Part shown: piece after piece, positions 9,836 to 18,965 of the stretch | Layout of the letters: every line of letters starts with the position of its first letter | How positions within the stretch are numbered: the first letter of the stretch is position 1 | Origin: Entoloma clypeatum | Lineage: Eukaryota; Basidiomycota; Agaricomycetes; Agaricales; Entolomataceae | Reading direction: 5' to 3' | DNA length: 64,000 nucleotides | NCBI GenBank assembly: GCA_963565915.1 | Contig: OY751489.1 | Coordinates: 2,604,001 to 2,668,000, forward strand | Notes under the pieces: model-generated | The model's input: only the letters and a program-made list of their open reading frames with translations | Told to the model about the DNA's origin: nothing | Database searches by the model: none | Translations under genes and position numbers: made by a program

Positions 9836-11454
9836 CAGTGCCTCACAAAACTGATTCAATGTTTGCTACTTTGTGAATACCTTCAAAATAACTTTGCAAA
9901 TAATGCCAATCAAAAGAAGGTATTGGTACCTGGTTAAAAGCCCTGCTTCAGGACTCTCGGAATCTGCAATAATTATGTAAATTCCCATAAAAAATGATCA
10001 ATATATGATCAAATTACTCCAGGGACTCATTGAATCAGTTTTGTGAGTATGTACAATAAATACAGTATTTTATACTTTAGTACTCGGTATTACCCCCCTT
10101 AGCTTTGATTACTGCCTCTACCCTTCTTGGCATACTTTCTATCAGGTTTTGACACACTTCTGGCTCTATATTATTCCACACCTCTGCTGCTCTGTCCCAA
10201 ATCTCCCAGACTCCCTTGGGTGGTGTTGGATATTCATTCAACTTCCTTTTAATATGAACCCAGAGGTGTTCAATAGGATTGAGGTCTGGGGACTGTGCAG
10301 GCCAATCCAGCAGAGCAATATTCTTGCTGTCCATCCATTTTTTGGCCTTCTTGGAGGTGTGCTTGGGGTCATTGTCCTGCTGAAAAATGATCTCCTCTTC
10401 AGAGATTCCACTCTCCTCCATGCTGGGCAGCAAATTGTCCTCCAAAATGGACACATACTGATCAGCATCCATCCTCCCCTCAACCTCTGCAAGTCTCCCC
10501 ACACCTTCCCAACCCATACAACCCCAAACCATAATATTTCCTCCCCCAAACTTGACTGTGCCCTGAACCTCTCTTTCAATAAGCCCCTCACCCTTCTTTT
10601 TCCAGACCCATTCCTTGCCATCTGACCCAAACCTGTTGATTTTGGTCTCATCTGACCAAATGACCCTCTTCCAGTCCTCCACTGTCCATTCCCTGTGCTT
10701 CATAGCAAATGCCAACTGCCTCTTCCGATGTATGGCCTTTAAGAAAGGTCTTTTCTTCTTTGTTACAGCCTTGAATTCATGTTTTCTGAGAACCCTTCTC
10801 ACAGTTTCTGGGGAGACAGGATTGGAGATGACAGTGTTGATGTGTTTGGTAGCCTGCACAGCATTGGAGGCTCTCCCTGAGGTGATTTGTGAAAGTATGT
10901 TTCGTGTGTTGGTGGGAGAAAGCTTGGATGGACGACCACCAGAAGAGAGATTGTGATGAGGAAGAAGATTCTGAAGCACTCTGGAGACAGTTGGTTGGCT
11001 GACACCCAGGTTAGAGGCAATATGACGAGTGGAGTGACCATTGGAGGCCAGAGAAAGAATGTTTTCCTTGTGGGAAGAGGAGATAGGGCGCATGATTAAT
11101 TATGGAGGCTGTTGAGGTTGGATTCTTCTTATACAACTTTCCTTGACAATCCATCAGGGTTCTATTCAAGTTCCATCAGTAAGTCATGACAACTGGTTAC
11201 CATACAACCAGTGAAGCATTTGATTCTGATAATTGCCATAGGTACTCACAAAACTGATTCAATGAGTTGCTGATTTAATTTAATCATATCTCCATGGATT
11301 CTGATCTAAATCATATGATTCCTTTATATTCTGAAAGCCCTGAAGTAGAGCTTTCAATTATATACCAAAGGTTTAATTCAATTGGTATTCTTTGCAGAGT
11401 TATCTTGAAGGTATTCAAAAAGCAACAAACATTGAATCAGTTTGTGAGGCACTG
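9836..11454 (-). mobile_element. Tc1/mariner transposon (1619 bp) with about 214-bp terminal inverted repeats
   Basis: Flanked by TA on both sides (9834-9835 and 11455-11456), the standard Tc1 target duplication. Ends read CAGTGCCTCACAAA... and ...TTTGTGAGGCACTG. Terminal inverted repeats span about 9836-10049 and 11241-11454 and are imperfect. Each repeat contains an outer and an inner, oppositely oriented copy of a 20-base motif. The single transposase frame is intact, so the element may be autonomous or recently active. Left and right flanks belong to two different retrotransposons. Confidence 0.9.
10077..11093 (-). CDS. Tc1-family transposase (DD34E), apparently intact
   Basis: A 338-residue frame without interruption, the usual Tc1 transposase length. 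The N-terminal helix-turn-helix pair (residues 1-60, with HSTRHIASNLGVSQPTVSRV) binds the inverted repeats. The catalytic triad is visible: first Asp in VIWSDETKINRFG, second in IFQQDNDPKHTSK, and Glu in SPDLNPIEHLW exactly 34 residues after the second Asp, the DD34E spacing of Tc1 proper. It would cut and paste its own element at TA dinucleotides. No introns and no damaged catalytic residue. Confidence 0.93.
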   Translation of the reverse strand: MRPISSSHKENILSLASNGHSTRHIASNLGVSQPTVSRVLQNLLPHHNLSSGGRPSKLSPTNTRNILSQITSGRASNAVQATKHINTVISNPVSPETVRRVLRKHEFKAVTKKKRPFLKAIHRKRQLAFAMKHREWTVEDWKRVIWSDETKINRFGSDGKEWVWKKKGEGLIEREVQGTVKFGGGNIMVWGCMGWEGVGRLAEVEGRMDADQYVSILEDNLLPSMEESGISEEEIIFQQDNDPKHTSKKAKKWMDSKNIALLDWPAQSPDLNPIEHLWVHIKRKLNEYPTPPKGVWEIWDRAAEVWNNIEPEVCQNLIESMPRRVEAVIKAKGGNTEY

Positions 11455-13909
11455 TATATTGGTGGCAACAGAAGGAAAGGAAGGGCACGACGCCATAGTG
11501 GAAGAAGTTTTGAAAAGATTATGAGAGAACAATTTATTTTTGAAACCAGAAAAATGTTTCTTTGATAGAGACGAAATAGAGTTCTTGGGGTTAATTATTG
11601 GGAAGAACAGAATCTGGATGGACCCTTCGAAAGTAGATGCCATCAAACAATGGCCAACACTGACTAAGGTCAAGGAAGTACAATCATTCCTTGGACTCAC
11701 CAATTTCTATCGGAGATTCATCAAGGACTTCTCTAAAGTGGCTGGACCATTACATAAGTTAACGAGGAAGGACATGGTATAGAAATGAAGTACGGAGCAG
11801 GAAGAAGCATTTAGAGAACTAAAGGAATTATTTATGGAAGCACCCATATTAGTTTCCCCCGATCTGGATCAGAAGTTAAGGGTAGAATCGGATGCATCGG
11901 ACTTTGCCACAGGAGCAATCTTATCTATGGAATGTGAAGACAGTCACTGGAGACCATGTGCTTTCTTGTCTAAGGGATTGAATGATGTTGAACAAAATTA
12001 TGATGTCCATGATAAAGAAATGCTGGGTATTATCAGAGCGCTGGAAGCATGGAGACACCACCTTGAAGGAGCCAAACACGAGATCGAGATCTGGACCAAT
12101 CACAAAAACCTGGAGTACTTCATGCAGGGTCGAAAGCTGAATCGCAGACAAGCACGTTGGGCGTTGTATCTAACATGTTTCAACTTTAAATTAATACACA
12201 AGGCAGGAACCTCAGTGGGGAAGGCAGATGCTCTTTCAAGAAGAGTCGACCATAGAAAGGGGGTGGAAAATGACAATGAGGATGTAACACTATTGAAACC
12301 TGAATATTTCCACTTATGTGCAATGGATTGGGGACATCTACTTATTGATGGAGAAGAAACTAAACTATTGAAACACATCAGGGATGCAAAAGAGTTTGAT
12401 GAGCAAGTGCTCAAAGCAGTGGAAGAATTAAAGAAAACAAACACAAAAACATTACGAGTGGAGGAATGGCATGAGGAGCAGGGTTTATGGTTGCACAGAG
12501 GAAAGGTTTACGTTCCAAAGGATCAGGAACTCAGGGTGGAAATTATTAAATTACATCACGACAATCCAGTTGCTGGACATCCAGGTCAATGGAAAACCCT
12601 GGAATTAGTTACGCGTAATTATTGGTGGCCCGGAATCACAAACATGGTCAAAGCTTACGTCGAGGGCTGCAACAAATGCCAACGATCAAAGAACGTGCCT
12701 CAACCGCTAGCTGGTAAATTAAAAGCAAACATGGAACATGCTGGACCATGGAAACACGTCACTGCGGACTTTATTGTAGGACTCCCAGAAGCCCAGGGAT
12801 ATAACACCATATTAGTGGTCGCTTGTAGATCTACAAAACAAGCACACTTTATCAAAACATGTGATGAAGTCTCAGCTGAGGGATTAGCTAAGCTATATCA
12901 GGACGAAGTCTGGAAACTTCATGGATTACCTGAAACACTGACATCAGATCGAGGACCGCAATTCGTGGCAACTTTATGAAAGAATTAAACAAGATCCTGG
13001 GGATTACAACTAAATTATCAATGGCATACCATCCACAAACAGATGGACAAACAGAATGGATCAACCAGGAGTTGGAACAGTATCTAAGATCATTTGATTC
13101 CCCATCGGCAAATGGATTGGCCTGAATGGATGGCAAGCACGGAGTTCGCCTACAATAATAAGATACACACAGCAACTCAGTTTTTGCCATTCCATGTAAA
13201 TTATGGATTCAATCCTAGGATGGGCGTAGAACCTTGGAGGGCAGAAAAGTCAGAACCGGCAAAAGAATTCGCGGAGCGAATGAAGAAGATTCATGAGGAG
13301 GCAGAAGTGGCGCTAGTAAAAGCACGAGAAGAGATGGAACAGTATGTGAACCTGAAACAGGGTGATGCACCAGTTTACAAAGTTGGTGACAAAGTTTGGT
13401 TATCGACTAAAGACCTGAAGTTGAACCGACCCTTAAAGAAACTTGCTGAACGATGGATTGGACCCTATACCATAACCAAAATCATTTCATCACACGCTGT
13501 GGAACTTAAATTGCCAAAGTCATGGAAGATTCACCCAGTAATTAACATATTGCGGGTTCAATTATTCAAGGAACCTGTATATAAGTCTCAAACAACGTGA
13601 GCGCTGAACCCCATTGTAATCAACAGAGAAGAGGAACATGAGGTGTCTAAAGTTATTGACTCAAGAATGAAGAGAGGGAAGTTGGAGTATCTGGTACAAT
13701 GGGAGGGTCTGACTCAGGACCACAACACATGGGAACCTGAGGATCACCTGGAACATGCCAAGGAAGCGGTGGAGGACTTCTTTAAATTAAACCTGAATGC
13801 ACCCCGGTGCTTATATGCAAACATCTTTGAAGGATTGGAATTTAAACCATATGAGAATTTCACGGACACCCCGGATGACATCATATCTTGCCTGGAAGTT
13901 GAGATCTAG
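11455..13909 (+). pseudogene. Gypsy pol remnant: RT C-terminus, RNase H, integrase, chromodomain
   Basis: Begins at ILVATEG, just after where the catalytic DD of RT should be. RT thumb: EIEFLGLIIGKNRIW and VQSFLGLTNFYRRF. RNase H: VESDASDFATGAIL and VHDKEMLGIIRALEAWRHH. Integrase zinc site: HHDNPVAGHPG and CNKCQRSK; core: TADFIVGLPEAQG and [10 protein letters not shown]-terminal chromodomain: YLVQWEGLTQDHNTWEPEDHL. It is inactivated by stops at 11522 (TGA where Arg is expected) and 11780 (TAG then TGA where Trp residues are expected), a frameshift at 12979, further shifts near 13100, and a stop near 13600. Several stops fit C-to-T or G-to-A changes. Confidence 0.9.
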
Positions 13910-13920
13910 AAAGGGGGTAA

Positions 13921-14060
13921 TGTTCCATTTTGCCATCAGCGATGCTTGTATTCTCACGTCAGTCCTATGGTACCTTCTTCCTGGGTTCAGTTCAAGATCA
14001 ACAATGCCCGTCACTCCCGACTGCTGTCCGATTTTGACATTCATGTCAGTCCCACGGCCC
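13921..14060 (+). repeat. First part of the Gypsy remnant's 3' LTR
   Basis: Starts TGTTCCATTTTGCC after the polypurine tract and is interrupted at 14060 by a solo LTR insertion. It resumes at 14849, after the duplicated GGCCC, and probably ends at TAACA (14871). The total length of about 160 bp is inferred. Confidence 0.5.
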
Positions 14061-14843
14061 TGTTAAGTAGGTGAAATGTCGGAGCTTCGTCAGAGTCCAT
14101 TGGAGGTCAGACGTAGGACTGAGACCGGAGCGGAACTCCAGAAATGCGGAGGAATGACAAAGGGGAGGGACGTGGCTTCAACGTATGTGTTGCGCCGCAG
14201 CTTGTTGGATAAGGTGTCCCAATTTCAGGAGGTCGGAGGAGAGGTCGGAGGTGCGGAGGTCCTCGGAGGGATCTCGGTGAGAGACACGTTGACGTGGAAA
14301 TGGTCGGACGACATCAGAGTTGTGACTTGGACACAGTACTGAGCTTGTCGAAGGGTAACGATAGAGGAAGAGCAGTAGATGAGGATGTCGTCGGCATATT
14401 GTACCACAGCGAGGATCTCTGGCATGAACAGGGAGTAGGAGTGAACTTTGTTGATATTTGAACTGAGGAACTACAGGTATGGTACGAGCTTAAATACCTA
14501 AATGAGATTACTTTACGGAGATGGTCGGAGTAGGTCCGGAGTTGTGGCGTAAGTTGCCAGCGACTGTAACGAACATCGGAGATGTCGGTCAACGGACCAT
14601 GCGGAAAAGGCGATGCATAAGTAAACGGGAATATGAATATGAAATGCATAAAGGCATGGAGTTATGAATATGAAATGCACAATGGCAACGTGCGGAGATG
14701 CGGAGGTAACGGATGTCCGGAATATCGGAATTGATCGGAGATTGTTGGAGCGGAATTGATCGGAATTGATCGGAATTGATCGGAATTGATCGGAATTGAT
14801 CGGAGATGATCGGAGGTTGTTGGAGCCAGAATGGTATATAACA
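14061..14843 (-). mobile_element. Solo LTR (783 bp) nested in another LTR, TSD ggccc
   Basis: Perfect 5-bp target duplication GGCCC at 14056-14060 and 14844-14848. Minus-strand ends are TGTTATATACC... and ...CTACTTAACA. No internal coding sequence, so it is a solo LTR left by recombination. It matches the solo LTR at 30430-31074 along its length and the fragment at 2258-2396 at its 3' end. It contains a 10-bp tandem array near 14751. Confidence 0.92.
14751..14810. repeat. 10-bp tandem array CGGAATTGAT
   Basis: Five perfect head-to-tail copies of CGGAATTGAT (14751-14800) followed by a variant CGGAGATGAT. The related LTR at 30430 has only about two copies, so the array varies between family members. 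Confidence 0.95.
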
Positions 14844-14848
14844 GGCCC

Positions 14849-15224
14849 CTCCTTGCCTTTTACAACTAACAAACCTTTCCCTCCCCTCATGATTCTCATG
14901 ATATGTTCACATCAATGTCTCAGTGCTCCCTTCCTTTGGACATGCCCTGTTTGCCTTTGATGCATGGGGGTTGCCAAGAGTTGCTGAGAAAGTTTCCAAG
15001 GAGCAGGGGAGTGAGAAATGGCCATTGGAGGCTCAAGAACACAGGGATCTCCAATTGATCATCTGGCACTGGTATTTGACAATCACATCAATCCCTGACC
15101 ATCCCCGTCAGTATGCAGGGTTGAATGACAATCAAATTCAATCATCATCGAGTATGAACACAGAATAACATGAGATAGCCATATACATCTGAAAATCCTA
15201 CTCAGCCACAATGACAGGACCGTT
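14849..15224. other. Remnant sequence with one short unassigned frame
   Basis: After the end of the split LTR (about 14871) there is a short plus-strand frame (14923-15168, 81 codons) rich in Trp, His and Gln (for example LQLIIWHWYLTITSIPDHP). I do not recognise it. It could be an exon or a fragment of a mobile-element gene; nothing else is seen here. Confidence 0.3.
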
Positions 15225-15953
15225 CTAATCATCTGCACTATTAGTGTTGGCCCTGGTAGTCTGTCCCATGCTGCCGTTCACATCTGTTGTGGTCTTGTTC
15301 GTGCTGGGGCCTGGTGTACTGTCAGGGGTGGTGTTGATTTGAGAGGGCCTGCTTTTTTCCATAGGGTAGGCATTGCTTTGCCCATCAACAACTGTCTTGC
15401 ACCGTTTCCTGGTGTTGGCCTTACATGTTCTGGTTCTATCATCATTGTCGCCATCTGAGCCAGCCTCGTCATTTTCATCTTCTGAGGTGGCATTGCGATG
15501 TTTGGCCTTGCGTGAATGATCAGTCTCACTTTCAGAGGTGCTGTAAATTGTTGCTTTTCTTGTATGCTGTTTTTGCCGCTGTTTTTTCTTTCCATTCTCT
15601 TGAGGTGGCCCACTGGCCCAAGGCTTCTTCTTTCCAAAATCGGAGCAGCGGCGGCAATGCAGGTCATCTACCATTCCCTCCTCTATACCTGCATTATGTT
15701 CTGCTTCCATCACCACGAATTCCTCATCATTAATCTTCCTCCAGAAAACCTTCGTGGCTTTCCACTTTCGGAGAAGGGATTTGAGGTCGTGAAGGCTTGA
15801 TGAGGCTTCACTGAGGTTCTTGAAAGGTATTTCTTTGGGCCAGCCTTCGACGGTGACTCTGTAGCGCGAGACGACATTTCGCCAGTAGTATTTCCATTGT
15901 ATTGAGGCCTTTGGGTCCCCAGTAACATCCCCTAAACAATGTAAGCACATAGC
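15225..15953 (-). CDS. Agaricomycete orphan-family protein, probably 5'-incomplete
   Basis: About 242 codons from the first internal ATG. The frame is open to 15965, but there the initiator would be TTG. The N-terminal part, with DPKASIQWKYYWRNVV, VEGWPKEIPFKNLSEA and LKSLLRKWKATKVFWRKIN, matches a domain of unknown function I remember as highly repeated in mushroom genomes and often near transposons. After about residue 110 it becomes low-complexity, basic then acidic (KKKQRQKQHTRK, SEDENDEAGSDGDND), and probably disordered and nuclear. An upstream exon may exist. Function unknown. Confidence 0.55.
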   Translation of the reverse strand, partial: AMCLHCLGDVTGDPKASIQWKYYWRNVVSRYRVTVEGWPKEIPFKNLSEASSSLHDLKSLLRKWKATKVFWRKINDEEFVVMEAEHNAGIEEGMVDDLHCRRCSDFGKKKPWASGPPQENGKKKQRQKQHTRKATIYSTSESETDHSRKAKHRNATSEDENDEAGSDGDNDDRTRTCKANTRKRCKTVVDGQSNAYPMEKSRPSQINTTPDSTPGPSTNKTTTDVNGSMGQTTRANTNSADD

Positions 15954-16312
15954 TCGATTATCCAATGAAACAGTTGTACTGACTTAATCCTTCCAATTGT
16001 TGAGGCGACGCTAAGTCTAACAACATCGCGAGCCCAAACTTCTGAACTTAGAGGAAAAACATGGTAAGATGATGAAGGTGCTGTATTGCCAAGAGACCCA
16101 GCGGGAATTTCAAGAGAACAAGCTATCGAATACAAGTGAAAGTACCATACTATATATGTAAATACCATGAGGTTGCGTTGAGGCAGCATCATGCTGCGTG
16201 ATTCCGGATCTTGCGCATCCTGCTGCATGGTAATGATAAGATGTCCTCATGTACAATAAGATATAGATAAGATTGAGATAAGATAAAGTGAAAAGTGAAA
16301 ATACGATCATGC
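15954..16312. other. Intergenic stretch, no gene seen
   Basis: No coding frame or RNA signal that I can support. The sequence becomes AT-rich toward 16260 (repeated GATAAGAT phrases). Confidence 0.5.
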
Positions 16313-16860
16313 CATGGGAATGTTCTGAGGGGATGGAAAGGGCATGTCAGCTTGTCAAAGGCACGGAGAAGGGGTGAGAAGTGGCATTGGATAGTGGTTG
16401 GTGGTTTTCATGGCAGCGAGAGGCATCGCTGATGCTAAAATGGGCCATGGGAATGACATGAGGGAAGGGATAGTTACTCAGTGTGGGATCAAGGCACCCA
16501 AAGGGCGTGAGAGTGGCATTGGGACAGCGATCGGTGGTCCCGATGGCAGCGAGGAGCGTCGCTGATGCTAAAATGGGCCATGAGAATGATATGGGGGGAG
16601 GGGATAGTTAGTCAGCTGCGGGATTGAGGTGTGGAAAGGGCATGAGAGTGGTGTTTGGACAGTGGTCGGTGGTGTTGATGGCAGCGAGAAGTGTTGCCAA
16701 TGCTACAGTGGGCCGTGGGAATGATATAAGGGGAGGGGACGTTACTCGGCTTGTGGAGGAGGGGCGGAAGGGATGTGGGACTGACGTTGGTCGCAGAGGG
16801 ACAGTAGTTGGCATTGTTGACTTGGTGGCAAAAGGGAGTTGCCGGTTGAGGCTGATGCCA
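16313..16860. repeat. Degenerate minisatellite, about four units of 131-135 bp
   Basis: Units begin at about 16313, 16442, 16573 and 16708. Each contains a CCATGGGAATGA-like start, an AAAGGGCATGAGAGTGGCATT-like middle and GATGGCAGCGAGRAGYGTYGC before the next unit. The fourth copy is the most diverged. Frames crossing it on both strands are repeat artefacts. Confidence 0.75.
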
Positions 16861-17088
16861 AACAAATACCAGTGACCGGCTATAGACAGGTACCCTCAAG
16901 GGACTCAGAGATTTGGGTACTTTGGGCCAGAGCTGGAGCGATAGTTCCTGCTGGTGTTGAGGATAAGAACAAACAAGTCTAATATAACTGGTTGAGGCAC
17001 CAGATCAACCAGTATTATAAGACTAGGTTTGTGGGAAGATCAGGTGGTAAATCATGATCAACAGTGCATCATGGGTTTTCTCAAACAC

Positions 17089-17621
17089 TGTCATAACCAT
17101 ACGATTCACATCCGACTTATCCGACGACTCCGACATTTCATCCGCTCCGACATCCGCTCCAACAACATTCTATTTATATTGAATATACTTCTACTACGTA
17201 ACATCTCAACCATACTTACAAGTAGACATATGTTGTTCACTTTTCATTTGTTACTCTCCGTACTCCGAATGTTCCGATGGTCAACTCCAATATCTGCACA
17301 TCACTTATAGTAATGCTGATCATTCTAGTCTACTATAAATAGTGTACAAACCTGTCGTAGAACCTCAGTTCAAATATCATACGTTACACCTCATTCGCAT
17401 CCGTCTCTACTTGCCTTTGAGCATTCTCTCCGTCACCTCCGCTCATCCGCTCATCCGCTCATCCGACATCCGCCAATCCGAAATCGAGGACCACATCAAA
17501 GAGTGGGGCGCAACGCACAAGTTGAAGCCAGGTCCTTTCTGCCAACGTTGCACTTACCGCATTCCGCTCCTCCGCTACTCCACTCCGACTCGTCCGACGT
17601 TGAGAAACACGCTACGTGACA
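17089..17621 (+). repeat. 5' LTR of the chromovirus
   Basis: 533 bp from TGTCATAACC to CTACGTGACA. Contains TATAAAT at 17334-17340, a predicted transcript start near 17367, and in the U5 region a 28-bp block (17508-17535) shared with the other LTR families in this window. It is rich in CCGCTC and TCCG steps. Confidence 0.97.
17334..17377 (+). promoter_or_regulatory. LTR core promoter and predicted transcript 5' end
   Basis: TATAAAT box at 17334-17340. About 33 bases after its first T lies AGTTCAAATAT (17367-17377), which is exactly complementary to the primer-binding site downstream of the LTR. This places the likely start site at or next to 17367. The start site is inferred, not measured. 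Confidence 0.6.
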
Positions 17622-17623
17622 GT

Positions 17624-17634
17624 ATATTTGAACT
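17624..17634 (+). other. Primer-binding site, self-priming type
   Basis: ATATTTGAACT begins two bases after the 5' LTR end and is the perfect reverse complement of 17367-17377, at the predicted mRNA 5' end. Match length (11 nt) and layout are those known for Tf1/sushi-type self-primed retrotransposons, in which the mRNA's own 5' end primes minus-strand synthesis instead of a tRNA. Confidence 0.75.
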
Positions 17635-17672
17635 ACCACCATTCTTTGATTTACCCAACAACCTCTACCCAC

Positions 17673-18965
17673 ATGTCTCAAACCCGTAATACAGTTCGAA
17701 CAACTAGGACTGCTCGTGCAGCAGCAGAACGTTCATCTTCCACACCACGCTCTGCTTTTCTTCGAGGAACACGCAATGTAACCATTACCCCTCGAGGAGC
17801 CACAGCATCATCATCCGCCCCTACCCCCGGACCATCCGTTCCTCCGCCTTCTTCCGACTCTCAGCTCCCACCACTTCCTGCCAGTCCTCCACTAAACCCA
17901 CCAACGGAACCCTCTGCACCTCTAAATTCTGGCTTATTCGGCGGACCTCCAGGAGGATCTCCTCCTCCTTCCGACGGTAGTTTACATGGAGATTTGGACG
18001 ACTCCGATTCCAATCCAGATCAGGAACCCAATCTAGCTGAAGCCATTCTGCTCATGACCAAAGAGTTGAAACGTCGAGATACAAAGAAGAAAAAGTCGTA
18101 TGCCAACGAACCGGATACCTTTGACGGATCCGATCCGCGCAAACTCTCCGCATTCATTTTACAATGCAAACTTTACTTCTCCGACAACGACAACTTCGAC
18201 TCAGAACATTCCAAAGTCAACTTTGCCATGTCTTACTTCCGAGGCACAGCACTCGAATTTTTTGAACCCTTCATTCTAGATGATGATGAACCCAATTGGC
18301 GGGGTTCTTTCCCCGAGTTCGTCCGGCTTCTCCGCTCCGAGTTTGGTACCATTGACCCTCAGGGCGAAGCCGAAGAACAGTTGGACAACCTACGGATGAA
18401 GGAAAATCAAAAGATATTGAAGTACAATGTTGAATTCCAACGTCTTGCTACCAAGACTGACTGGGATGAAAACTCCCTCCGACACCGCTACTACGTCGGA
18501 CTTCCGGATCGGATCAAGGACATCCTCTCCCAACAACCCAAGATCAAGTCTTTACCAGACCTACAATCCGCGGCTCATACTATTGACGCTCGCTACTGGG
18601 AACGTCAACGAGAGAAATCCAGAACCGATAAACCCACTCCCAAGTCCGACAAAAAACAATCCGCTCCGAACCAATCCACTCCACAAACATCATCAACCAA
18701 ACCCTCTGCTCCCGCTACCGCTTCCGCTTCCACATCCGCTCCGAAACCTGACCTCTCCAGTAAATTAGGCAAAGACGGCAAACTGACGTATCAAGAACGC
18801 AAACGTCGTTTTGATAATAACCTTTGCTTATTCTGCGGTAGCGTCGGACACGCTGTCAAGGACTGTCCCAAGTCCACCTCCTCCGCTTCCAAGGCTAAAG
18901 GGAAAGCCGCCCAAGTTGGCACTCAAGCCAAGGAAAAAAGTAAGGAGATCGAGTCAAAAAAATAG
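17673..18965 (+). CDS. Gag protein of the chromovirus
   Basis: 430 codons from ATG 17673 (MSQTRNTVRTT) to TAG 18963-18965. The N-terminal 130 residues are Pro/Ser-rich and likely disordered. The middle (about 165-310) is the retrotransposon gag core, with the EPDTFDGSDPRKLSAFILQC and LRHRYYVGLPDRIKD phrases typical of fungal Gypsy gag. A canonical zinc knuckle CLFCGSVGHAVKDC (C-x2-C-x4-H-x4-C) lies near residue 387, followed by a Lys-rich tail. The stop codon directly follows seven A residues that form a -1 frameshift heptamer into pol. Confidence 0.93.
   Translation: MSQTRNTVRTTRTARAAAERSSSTPRSAFLRGTRNVTITPRGATASSSAPTPGPSVPPPSSDSQLPPLPASPPLNPPTEPSAPLNSGLFGGPPGGSPPPSDGSLHGDLDDSDSNPDQEPNLAEAILLMTKELKRRDTKKKKSYANEPDTFDGSDPRKLSAFILQCKLYFSDNDNFDSEHSKVNFAMSYFRGTALEFFEPFILDDDEPNWRGSFPEFVRLLRSEFGTIDPQGEAEEQLDNLRMKENQKILKYNVEFQRLATKTDWDENSLRHRYYVGLPDRIKDILSQQPKIKSLPDLQSAAHTIDARYWERQREKSRTDKPTPKSDKKQSAPNQSTPQTSSTKPSAPATASASTSAPKPDLSSKLGKDGKLTYQERKRRFDNNLCLFCGSVGHAVKDCPKSTSSASKAKGKAAQVGTQAKEKSKEIESKK
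18956..18965 (+). promoter_or_regulatory. -1 ribosomal frameshift slip site at the gag stop
   Basis: In the gag frame the sequence reads TC A-AAA-AAA TAG: a perfect X-XXY-YYZ heptamer of seven A residues abutting the stop codon. The pol frame is exactly -1 relative to gag and stays open from 18962 to 22639. A stimulatory downstream structure was not assessed. Confidence 0.75.

Larger units (their letters stand above)
11455..14871 (+). mobile_element. Degenerate chromodomain Gypsy element, 5'-truncated at the Tc1 insertion
   Basis: Starts mid reverse transcriptase right at the Tc1 target TA and runs through RNase H, integrase and chromodomain to a polypurine tract (13910-13918, AAAGGGGGT) and LTR start TGTTCCATTT at 13921. 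That LTR is split by a solo LTR (14061-14843) and probably ends near 14871 (TAACA). The 5' half (gag, protease, RT palm start) is absent; the other side of the Tc1 element is Copia instead. Confidence 0.85.

Noticed and set aside
14225..14649. Minus-strand frames inside the 14061 solo LTR resembling an RT phrase (VVQYADDILIY)
   Set aside because: The phrase resembles the RT active site, but no other RT motif flanks it, and the segment lies inside an LTR bounded by a perfect target duplication. It may be a captured short RT fragment, but I could not support a gene.
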